Made by a program: the position numbers and the translations under genes. The notes under the pieces were generated by a model. The model was not told the origin of the DNA. It ran no database searches and saw only the letters and a program-made list of their open reading frames with translations. Source: Micromonospora chokoriensis (GTDB taxonomy: Bacteria; Actinomycetota; Actinomycetes; Mycobacteriales; Micromonosporaceae). Taken from it: a stretch of 64,000 bases of DNA. The stretch is taken from contig NZ_LT607409.1 in NCBI RefSeq assembly GCF_900091505.1, positions 4,588,001-4,652,000 of the forward strand. The letters are read 5' to 3'. Below, piece by piece: positions 42,595 through 49,185 of the stretch. The stretch's first letter is position 1. The number at the start of each line of letters is the position of its first letter.

Positions 42595-44385
42595 TCAGAA
42601 GACCGGCACGCCCTCGCGTACCAGTCGCCAGTTCGGCTGGAAGAAGTCGGCCGGGTCGATCGTCCCCTTGGCCTGCGCCCAGTCGATGAGCAGCTGACGG
42701 ATCTCCTGCTGCGCGTTGTAGACCTGGGTCTTCACGATGCCGGGGAAGTTGCCGCCGCCGCTGCGGCGGTAGTTGTTGACCGCCACGACGAACTGCGCGC
42801 CGTCGGCCACCGGGGTGTCGGTGCCGGCCAGCACCAGCCGGGTGATCCGCTGCCCGACCGGCCGGGAGATGTCGATGTCGTAGTCCACGCCGGAGAAGAC
42901 GTCGTAGTTGTAGTCCGGCACCGCCGGGTCGCTGATCTGCTCCGGGTCGACCGGGGCACCCGGCGCGACGGTGCGGAAGTACTTGGCCGAGTACTCCAGG
43001 TACGCGCGCACCTCGGCGCCGCTGAGCACGACCGCCTCGAGGGTGTTGTCGTACACGTACAGGCCGGCCACGTCGCGGATCTTGACGTCGCCGGCGGGGA
43101 AGACGGCGGTACGGCTGAACGGCGCCGCGATCGACAGCACCGGCAGGTCCGCGTACGCGGTGCCGGCCAGCGCCGCGCCGACCACCTCGGTCTGCACATG
43201 GTTGATGAAGTCCAGGATCGGCGTGTCCTTGTACCGCGACTCCGCCGCCGACAGCTCGACAGTGGACTGCGCGACCACCTGGTTGACGTACGCGATGGTC
43301 TTGGCGTGCTGGGCCCGCACGGCCGCGAGGACCTTCGGGTCCTCGACCACCGTGTTGGTGTTCAGCATGCTGGCGGCCTTCTTGGTGATCGCCCACCGGC
43401 CGCGCTCGCGGGTCAGGGTGAAGTCCATCCGGGTGAGCCGCTGGCCCCACTTCGACGGCTCGGAGAGCAGCACCTGGGCGCCGGTGCGCTCGTTGGTGAC
43501 GAACCGCTCGACCACCTCGTTGTGCGCGTGACCGAACAGGATCGCGTCGATACCCGGCACCTGCTGGGCGATCAAGGCCACCGGGTTCTCGTTCGGCAGC
43601 TCGGGGCCGTAGCTGGAGGTGCCGCTGTCACCGCCGTGCGCGGAGATCAGCACGAGGTCCGCGCCGCGGGCCCGCATGACCGGCACCCACTTCGCGGCGG
43701 TCGCGACCATGTCGTCGAAACGCAGCCGGCCCTCGACGTTGCCCTTGTCCCAGATGGCTACCCCGGGGTTGGTCAGGCCCAGGATGCCGACCCGCAGGGT
43801 GGGCGCGCCGAGACCGAGGGAGACCTTCTTGATGATGTACGGCAGGAAGGCCGGCTTGCCGGTCTTCGCGTTGACGGCGTTCGCCGCCAGCGCCGGGAAG
43901 CCGAGCTGACGGATCCACAGGTCCAGCAACGGCAGCCCGTAGTTGAACTCGTGGTTGCCCAGCGTCACCGCGTCGTAGTCGATGACGTTCATCGCCCGGG
44001 CCATCGGGTGCTTCTCCCCGGTGGCGGTGATCGGTTCCTGCTTGGCGTAGTACGTCGCCAGGGGAGTGCCCTGGATGGTGTCGCCGGCGTCGAGCACCAG
44101 CGTCGCCTTGCCGCGCCGCTCCCGACGGATCTGGTTGATCAGGGTCGCCAGCTTGGCGACGCCGACGTCGTTCTGCTTGCTGTCGTCGTACTCGGCGTCG
44201 CGGTAGTAGTCCCAGTTGTAGACGTTGCCGTGGGTGTCCGACGTGCCCAGGAGGGTGAGGTCCCAGGTGCGTGACCGGGCCGCGCCGGCCGCCTGCGCGG
44301 GCGCGGCGGCGATCAGCGGGGCGGTCGCCGCCGCCGCGGCGGCGACGAGCACCTGGCGACGCGACGGACCGGAGGGAGAGGTCAT
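42595..44385 (-). CDS. Tat-exported 5'-nucleotidase / metallophosphoesterase
   Basis: Extracellular enzyme that removes phosphate from nucleotides or related esters for salvage. It has 596 residues. A twin-arginine signal (SRRQVLVAAAAAATAPLIAA, cleavage near AQA) is followed by a calcineurin-type domain with GTSDTHGN, GDTIQG, GNHEFNYG and GHAHNEV, which supply the two-metal ligands. A C-terminal 5'-nucleotidase domain binds the substrate (VNNYRRSGGGNFPGI). Start at the second of two nearby ATGs, with GAAAGG six bases upstream. It diverges from the short-chain dehydrogenase gene across about 195 bp. Confidence 0.92.
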   Translation of the reverse strand: MTSPSGPSRRQVLVAAAAAATAPLIAAAPAQAAGAARSRTWDLTLLGTSDTHGNVYNWDYYRDAEYDDSKQNDVGVAKLATLINQIRRERRGKATLVLDAGDTIQGTPLATYYAKQEPITATGEKHPMARAMNVIDYDAVTLGNHEFNYGLPLLDLWIRQLGFPALAANAVNAKTGKPAFLPYIIKKVSLGLGAPTLRVGILGLTNPGVAIWDKGNVEGRLRFDDMVATAAKWVPVMRARGADLVLISAHGGDSGTSSYGPELPNENPVALIAQQVPGIDAILFGHAHNEVVERFVTNERTGAQVLLSEPSKWGQRLTRMDFTLTRERGRWAITKKAASMLNTNTVVEDPKVLAAVRAQHAKTIAYVNQVVAQSTVELSAAESRYKDTPILDFINHVQTEVVGAALAGTAYADLPVLSIAAPFSRTAVFPAGDVKIRDVAGLYVYDNTLEAVVLSGAEVRAYLEYSAKYFRTVAPGAPVDPEQISDPAVPDYNYDVFSGVDYDIDISRPVGQRITRLVLAGTDTPVADGAQFVVAVNNYRRSGGGNFPGIVKTQVYNAQQEIRQLLIDWAQAKGTIDPADFFQPNWRLVREGVPVF

Positions 44386-44579
44386 GACGTGCCTTTCCAT
44401 GGGTGGACGCGCTTCGTGGGCGCCTCGCGCACCATAACCACCAGCCGACACTCCCGCCACGGCAGCCCCGACGGGTGCAGCGGTTTCCACAGGCCGGCCC
44501 GGGGTAGGGCGATCGGGGACGGATTTCGCGGGAGCGCCATCGCCTCCCGCGACGGCGCGAGGAGACTTCGGAGACATCG

Positions 44580-45482
44580 GTGACCGAGGATCAGCACACC
44601 CAGCAGGACCCGACCAGCCAGTACGGCGGGCAGTCGGGTCAGCCCGCACAGCAGCAGTCCGCGCCCGGCTCGACCGCGCGGATGAACCCGAAGCCGGACC
44701 ACGGGGAGGAGTCGTACCGGGGCAGCGGCAAGCTCGACGGCAAACGGGCGCTGATCACCGGCGGTGACTCCGGGATCGGCCGGGCGGTCGCCATCGCCTT
44801 CGCCCGGGAGGGTGCCGACGTGCTCATCTCCTATCTCGACGAGGGGGAGGACGCCGACGCCCGGGAGACCGTTCGCCTGGTCGAGCAGGCCGGCCGGCGG
44901 GGCGTCGCGGTACGCGGTGACGTCACCGACGAGGCGCACTGTCAGGAGCTGGTCGATCGGGCGGTACGCGACCTGGGCGGCCTGGACATCCTGGTCAACA
45001 ACGCGGCCTACCAGATGTCGCAGGACAAGGGGATCCTCGGCATCACCACCGAGCAGTTCGACCGCGTGCTCAAGACCAACCTGTACGCGATGTTCTGGCT
45101 CTGCAAGGCGGCCATTCCCCACCTCGGCGAGGGTGCGGCGATCATCAACACCGCGTCGATCCAGGCGTTCGACCCGTCGCCGCAACTGCTGGACTACGCG
45201 ACCACCAAGGCGGGCATCGCCAACTTCACCAAGGCGCTCGCCGCCGACCTCGCCGAGCAGGGCATCCGGGTCAACGCTGTCGCACCCGGCCCGGTGTGGA
45301 CGCCGTTGATCCCGGCCACCATGCCCGAGGAGAAGGTGAAGCAGTTCGGCACCGACACCCCCGAGGGTCGCCCCGGGCAGCCCGCGGAGCTCGCACCCGC
45401 GTACGTCTTCTTCGCCTCGCAGGAGTCCAGCTACGTGACCGGCGAGATCCTTGGCGTCACGGGCGGTCGGCCGACGAAGTGA
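44580..45482 (+). CDS. short-chain dehydrogenase/reductase (YhxC/YhdG-like general stress type)
   Basis: NAD(P)-dependent oxidoreductase of 300 residues. A 45-residue Gln/Ser-rich start is followed by the Rossmann core: TGGDSGIGRAVA, the NNAA motif (ILVNNAAYQ), catalytic Ser in NTASIQAF and YATTKAG (Tyr-x3-Lys). The long N-terminal extension and the PDHGEESYRGSGKLDGK block match the SDR subgroup often annotated as general-stress oxidoreductases. GTG start with GGAG six bases upstream. Substrate unknown. The 3' side converges with the nucleotidyltransferase gene across 121 bp with no obvious hairpin. Confidence 0.9.
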   Translation: MTEDQHTQQDPTSQYGGQSGQPAQQQSAPGSTARMNPKPDHGEESYRGSGKLDGKRALITGGDSGIGRAVAIAFAREGADVLISYLDEGEDADARETVRLVEQAGRRGVAVRGDVTDEAHCQELVDRAVRDLGGLDILVNNAAYQMSQDKGILGITTEQFDRVLKTNLYAMFWLCKAAIPHLGEGAAIINTASIQAFDPSPQLLDYATTKAGIANFTKALAADLAEQGIRVNAVAPGPVWTPLIPATMPEEKVKQFGTDTPEGRPGQPAELAPAYVFFASQESSYVTGEILGVTGGRPTK

Positions 45483-45603
45483 TCCGCGACCGGGGCGGTG
45501 CTGCTTCGGTGCCCGCTCCGGGCGCGGCTCGTTCCGCGTGCGTCGGTGTTCGGCTTGGGGCGACGCTTCTGTGCGGTCGGTGTTGCGGTGTGTACGTCGG
45601 CGG

Positions 45604-46263
45604 TCAGCGCGGCCAGGTGGCGAAGCGCCGCCGGACGTGATCGACGTCGGCGGCGCTCAGACCGTACCGACCGAACCGCTGCTCCGACAGCCGGTCCAGG
45701 TAACGCCCGGCGGCACGTACGTCCGCCGGATCCAGGGCCGGGTCGACCTGCCGTGCCAGCATCAGCAACTCGGTCACGTCGTAGTGCTCCAACGCCGCCG
45801 CCACGTCGATGAAGTCCCGGACCTCCCGCCGGTTGACCAACGCCGCGATCTTGTTCGCCACCAGGTCGCGTACGTCCATCACCGGGCCGAGGTCCATCAC
45901 CACCGGGCTCTGCTGGCGGTCCAACCGGGCGAGGCTCAACCGGATCTGCCGGCCGTCGCGGCTCACCACGAAGTCCTTCATGTCCTGCTCGTACCCGTCG
46001 AACAGCTCAGCGAGATCCCCGTCGGGGTCGGCGTCGCTGACCAGGAAGCCGGCCCGCTCCAACGCCACCCGTACACCTGTGGACGCCGCCGCCGCGGCAC
46101 CCTCCACGTCCGCGAAGAGGTCGACGTCCTCCGTCGGGCGGGCCACCAACCCGTGCGCCGCCCAGGCGACCCCGCCCCCCAACACGAACCGGTACGGTCC
46201 GGCGGCGGTGAGCGCCACCCGGGCGACCTCCCGGTAGAACTCGTGCAGATGCGGCTCGGTCAC
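45604..46263 (-). CDS. nucleotidyltransferase, AbiEii/AbiGii toxin-like
   Basis: A 219-residue protein with the DNA-polymerase-beta-type nucleotidyltransferase motif GGGVAWAAHGLVARPTEDVD, where the TEDVDLF Asp pair would bind metal. Helical regions follow (MDVRDLVANKIAALVNRREV, RDFIDVAAALEHY), as in DUF1814/AbiEii proteins and MenT toxins that attach nucleotides to tRNA. The GTG start overlaps the stop of the upstream 113-residue gene (GTGA), so the two are coupled. A toxin-antitoxin pair is the leading reading, but a housekeeping nucleotidyltransferase cannot be excluded. Confidence 0.82.
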   Translation of the reverse strand: MTEPHLHEFYREVARVALTAAGPYRFVLGGGVAWAAHGLVARPTEDVDLFADVEGAAAAASTGVRVALERAGFLVSDADPDGDLAELFDGYEQDMKDFVVSRDGRQIRLSLARLDRQQSPVVMDLGPVMDVRDLVANKIAALVNRREVRDFIDVAAALEHYDVTELLMLARQVDPALDPADVRAAGRYLDRLSEQRFGRYGLSAADVDHVRRRFATWPR

Positions 46264-46601
46264 GCCGCGCGCAGGCCGCGGTGGCGGCTCTCCCATGCCT
46301 GGCGTACGCCACGGGGCAGGTTGAGCAGTCGCCACACCCGCCGAAGCGTGCGACCGTTGATGAGGACGCGCAGGTCCTCGGCGCGGGTGGTCTCGCGGAG
46401 CACGTTCTCGTACATCCAGAGCAGTTGGTCCGGGTCGTTGAGGTCGAAGGTGCGTTCGGCGTTCCACATCAACCGCACCGGCAACTCGACCACCCCGCGC
46501 GTGGGGCCGGCCAACTCGGCAAGCGTCCTCGCCACCACGGCAGGACGACCGGGCCGGGCCAGGAAGGCCACGCCGGTCGCAGTGGGGGAGACGGCCTGCA
46601 T
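46260..46601 (-). CDS. 113-residue protein coupled to the nucleotidyltransferase (candidate antitoxin)
   Basis: A small soluble protein starting MQAVSPTATGVAFLARPGRP with no recognised domain. It contains an acidic/aromatic middle (FDLNDPDQLLWMYENVLRET) and a basic end (RTLRRVWRLLNLPRGVRQAW). The ATG has a TACCCT box six bases upstream, so it is probably leaderless. Longer in-frame readings run into a minisatellite and are rejected. Order and coupling (small gene first, nucleotidyltransferase second) fit an AbiE-like antitoxin-toxin pair, but the typical AbiEi winged helix is not visible. Confidence 0.65.
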   Translation of the reverse strand: MQAVSPTATGVAFLARPGRPAVVARTLAELAGPTRGVVELPVRLMWNAERTFDLNDPDQLLWMYENVLRETTRAEDLRVLINGRTLRRVWRLLNLPRGVRQAWESRHRGLRAA

Positions 46602-46607
46602 GGTGTC

Positions 46608-46613
46608 AGGGTA
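46608..46613 (-). promoter_or_regulatory. -10 box TACCCT of a leaderless promoter
   Basis: Minus-strand TACCCT, six bases, then the ATG of the 113-residue gene. Confidence 0.5.
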
Positions 46614-46736
46614 ACGCCCACCGAAGCCGGTGTCGCTCAGGACGATCCCTACACGCTCCAGGGACGGTCGCCGGACCCGCTCGCGGGGGCACTGACCGGC
46701 CCCGTTGCAGCGGCGCTGTTCATGGCTAGCGTCGTC

Positions 46737-46925
46737 TATGGGCTGGGTTGTGCGGTGGGCTGGGTTGTGCGGTGGGCGGCCTTGTCGGTGGGCTGCCTTG
46801 TCGGTGGGCGGCGCTGTCGGTGGGCTGCCTTGTCGGTGGGCGGCGCTGTCGGTGGGCTGCCTTGTCGGTGGGCTGGGTTGTTCGGGGGTTGCGTTGTCCG
46901 GTGGGTCGCGTTGTCCGACGGGCCG
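46737..46925. repeat. minisatellite of 16-17-bp units
   Basis: About ten units of the type GGTGGGCTGCCTTGTC alternating with GGTGGGCGGCGCTGTC, degenerating at both ends (GGTGGGCTGGGTTGTGC and GGTTGCGTTGTCC-like). Every frame is open through it, so long apparent readings here are an artefact. It lies in a 1-kb stretch without genes between the toxin-like pair and the leader of lysozyme-like gene B. Confidence 0.85.
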
Positions 46926-47091
46926 CACTCTTCGCTGGGCCGTGCTGTTGGGAGGGCCGCGCTTTCCGTGCGTCCCTTGGCGGGCATGGCGTCAGCCCTG
47001 CGCGTGGTGCTTCGTCCGAGCGGCGACTGCCGGTCTGCATCTGACCGTTGCCCAGGTCCGATTTGTCGGCGTTGGCCCGCCCGCGTGCCTT

Positions 47092-47166
47092 GATCGACTC
47101 CGTTTCGGCGAAGTCGCGGTATCAAACCCTCACGGATACCGCGATATCGGCGAGGTCGTGTGGATC
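47092..47166. repeat. imperfect 75-bp palindrome, copy B
   Basis: Arms of 32 bases (GATCGACTCCGTTTCGGCG... and ...CGAGGTCGTGTGGATC) match at 23 of 32 positions around an 11-base loop; the core CGCGGTATC / GATACCGCG is perfect. It corresponds in place and sequence to copy A at about 37.9 kb. Confidence 0.8.
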
Positions 47167-47582
47167 ATGCGCGAGTTGGGGTGTTCTGCCCGCCAGTCTG
47201 GGTGGTCTGGCACCTGGGGTAAGGCTTGACCGTCGGTTTTGTTCCGTGTGGGTGGTATCGGCGTGTGCTCGGGGGCACGTGCCGGGCGGAATGATGGCCG
47301 GGTCGGGGTCGTTGCACACCCTGACGGTCGCAGGACCACGCCCCTGCCGGGGGCGATGGTCCGCCCCGGGAATGGCCCCCGGCCCCGGGTCGTTACACCT
47401 GGACCCCGGCCCGACCGGCACCCGGCTTCACCGGGTGCCAACGGAACCGGCCGACCCCGGGAATGACCCCGGTCCCCGGGTCGTTGCACACGGACCCGGC
47501 GCCGCGAGCCCTCCGCTCGCAGGCCGCCGACCCCGGTGCGACACGCCCCCGATTGTCGGTCACCGAATCCCAAACTTTCCCG
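47167..47582 (+). repeat. leader region of lysozyme-like gene B with about 1.6 copies of the 82-bp unit
   Basis: Similar throughout to leader A (GGGTGGTATCGGCGTGTG, ATGGCCGGGTCGGGGTCGTT, GGACCCGGCGCCGCGAGCC). The 82-bp-type unit starts at GAATGGCCCC (about 47371) and again at GAATGACCCC (about 47461), so the array is one unit shorter than in A and more diverged. No gene supported. Confidence 0.75.
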
Positions 47583-47659
47583 TTTGTTGCAGCGCCGGAC
47601 GAGGTGCTCACACCCGCGCGATCTGGGCGGGTGTCTTTACCCCCGAAGGAGCTTCCCCC
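47583..47659 (+). promoter_or_regulatory. conserved 5' leader box and hairpin before lysozyme-like gene B
   Basis: Same box as in copy A (GTTGCAGCGCCGGACGAGG, GAGGTGCTC). Here the hairpin is longer, ACACCCGC-9-GCGGGTGT, and is followed by CTTTACCCCCGAAGGAGCTTCC and the ATG. The stem is kept although its bases changed, which favours a functional RNA structure. Confidence 0.6.
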
Positions 47660-48223
47660 ATGAACACGATCATGCGTAAGAGTGTGCTGTCTGTTGCTGG
47701 TCTGGCGTTCGCCGGTGGTGTGTTCGCCGGTCCGATCGCCGCCCACGCCGCTACTGCGACTGTGGACGCCAAGCCTGTTGCCGCTGCGGTGCAGGCGGCG
47801 CCGAAGCCGCAGGGCGAGCAGTCGCACATCACCCTCAACGATGAGCAGACCGCGAATGTGAAGGCGATCATCGCCGCCACGAAGAAGGCCGGTCTCCCGG
47901 AGCGGGCTGCGGTGATCTCGATCGCGACGAGCCTGCAGGAGTCGAAGCTGGAGAACCTGGGCCATCTCGGCGACGCCAACGACCACGACTCGCTGGGCCT
48001 GTTCCAGCAGCGCCCGAGCAGTGGTTGGGGCACGCCGGAGCAGATCACCGACCCGGCCTACTCCACCACCGCGTTCCTCAAGGGCCTCAAGCAGGTCGAC
48101 GAGTGGCAGGACATGCCGCTGACCGAGGCCGCGCAGACCGTGCAGGTCTCCGCCTACCCCGACGCGTACGCCCAGTGGGAGCAGCAGGCCACCGACCTGG
48201 TCGCCCAGCACTGGAACAGTTGA
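47660..48223 (+). CDS. secreted lysozyme/transglycosylase-like protein, copy B
   Basis: A 187-residue paralogue of copy A with identical first 30 residues, a slightly longer linker (an ATATVDAKPVAAA stretch) and a nearly identical catalytic-type domain: SIATSLQESKLENLGHLGDA, DSLGLFQQRPSSGWG, VSAYPDAYAQWEQQATDL. Same expected role in peptidoglycan cleavage or remodelling. The duplication includes about 550 bp upstream and the downstream hairpin, so both copies may be controlled in the same way. The gene sits between two minisatellites. ATG preceded by GAAGGAG. Confidence 0.83.
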   Translation: MNTIMRKSVLSVAGLAFAGGVFAGPIAAHAATATVDAKPVAAAVQAAPKPQGEQSHITLNDEQTANVKAIIAATKKAGLPERAAVISIATSLQESKLENLGHLGDANDHDSLGLFQQRPSSGWGTPEQITDPAYSTTAFLKGLKQVDEWQDMPLTEAAQTVQVSAYPDAYAQWEQQATDLVAQHWNS

Positions 48224-48249
48224 CCCACCGCAACACCGCAACATCGATT

Positions 48250-48283
48250 GCTGGCCGGCACCCACACCCGGGTGCCGGCCAGC
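48250..48283. terminator. 14-bp hairpin after lysozyme-like gene B
   Basis: GCTGGCCGGCACCC and GGGTGCCGGCCAGC pair perfectly around a six-base loop, 26 bases past the stop; related to the terminator of copy A. Confidence 0.8.
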
Positions 48284-48384
48284 GGCATATCCACCACCGC
48301 GCACCGCCAACACGCAAAGGCGGTGGCACCGCCGCCGCCGCGCACCGCCACCGCCGCGCGGGCGCGGGGGGCGGCACATCCACT

Positions 48385-48437
48385 CCGAGATCTTGGACAG
48401 TTTCCGTTCTCGCTGAACGGAAACTGTCCAAGATCTC
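48385..48437. repeat. perfect 24-bp hairpin element, copy 2
   Basis: Arms CGAGATCTTGGACAGTTTCC... and ...GGAAACTGTCCAAGATCTCG (24 bp, no mismatch) around the loop TCGCT. It shares the GGACAGTTTCCGTTC core with the hairpin at 4.6 kb. It lies 100 bp beyond an existing terminator, so simple termination is not its obvious purpose. Confidence 0.85.
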
Positions 48438-48630
48438 GCGGTTCTGGGTGCTGGAACCGTGCGGCTGCCGCGCTTCGGCCCGGCCCGGCCCGGCCCGGCC
48501 CGGCCCCGGGCCGGATGGTCGTGCGGTGATACGGCGGCGGTCAGACAGTTCGGGGCGCTCGGTCGTGTGGCGTCAGGTGGCTGCCAGGCAGCGACAGGCA
48601 GGCGGCCAAACGGCGGGCCCGCGCTGCCCG

Positions 48631-48882
48631 GCGAGCAAAGCGCGCCCGGTGGGCAAAGCGCGCCCGGTGGGCAAAGCGCGCCCGGTGGGCAAAGCGCGCC
48701 CAGCGAGCCTGCGCCCGGCCGGCGACAAAGCACGAACGGTGGGCCCGCGCCGCCCGGTGGGCCCGCGCCGCCCGGTGGGCCCGCGCCGCCCGGTGGGCCC
48801 GCGCCGCCCGGTGGGCCCGCGCCGCCCGGTGGGCCCGCGCCGCCCGGTGGGCCCGCGCCGCCCGGCGGGCAAAGCACGCCCG
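48631..48882. repeat. 18-bp minisatellite, 14 units
   Basis: Exactly 14 units of 18 bp in three blocks: GTGGGCAAAGCGCGCCCG-type units first, two diverged units, then seven identical GTGGGCCCGCGCCGCCCG units and a last hybrid. Because 18 is a multiple of three, every frame gives a hexapeptide repeat (GGPAPP on one strand, GPTGRR on the other); no ribosome site supports translation. Part of a gene-free kilobase before the formate dehydrogenase operon. Confidence 0.9.
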
Positions 48883-49065
48883 GCCGGTCCCGCCCCCCGT
48901 CGCAGCCAGGGCGGCATGTCGGGAACAAGGTCGGGGTCGGGCTGGTTGTGGAGGGTGTCGGTGTGACTCAGTGTCCCCGGGCCTCACCTATATTGCCCTC
49001 GCGGAATACCGTTCGGCTGGAGCCGCGTCGTGCCACTCGCCGAGAGGCGACCTGCACACCGACAC

Positions 49066-49104
49066 CAGCGCCGCCCCCGGTCCGCAAGGCCGGGGGCGGC
49101 GCTG
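49066..49104. terminator. 15-bp hairpin upstream of the formate dehydrogenase operon
   Basis: CAGCGCCGCCCCCGG and CCGGGGGCGGCGCTG pair perfectly around a nine-base loop, 82 bp before fdhA. It would insulate the operon from upstream transcription. Confidence 0.7.
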
Positions 49105-49185
49105 TCTGGCAAGGGCCCTAACTCGCGAACATGTCTCAACTGGCCTATGTTCATGTGGTCGCTCGCGTGGGAGGGGGTGTCGGGT

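Noticed and set aside
36988..48290. Prophage or insertion sequence explaining the duplicated units
   Set aside because: No transposase, integrase or phage gene is visible, and I found no target-site duplications.
46737..48882. CRISPR array in the repeat-rich region
   Set aside because: The arrays are contiguous tandem units without spacers, and no cas genes are present.
47393..48928. Long minus-strand frame across the second lysozyme-like gene and the 18-bp minisatellite
   Set aside because: It is antisense to a well-supported secreted protein and its repeats come only from the 18-bp array; no ribosome site.
48459..49121. Plus-strand frame with GGPAPP repeats as a surface protein
   Set aside because: No signal peptide, no ribosome site; the repeat is open in all frames because its unit is a multiple of three.
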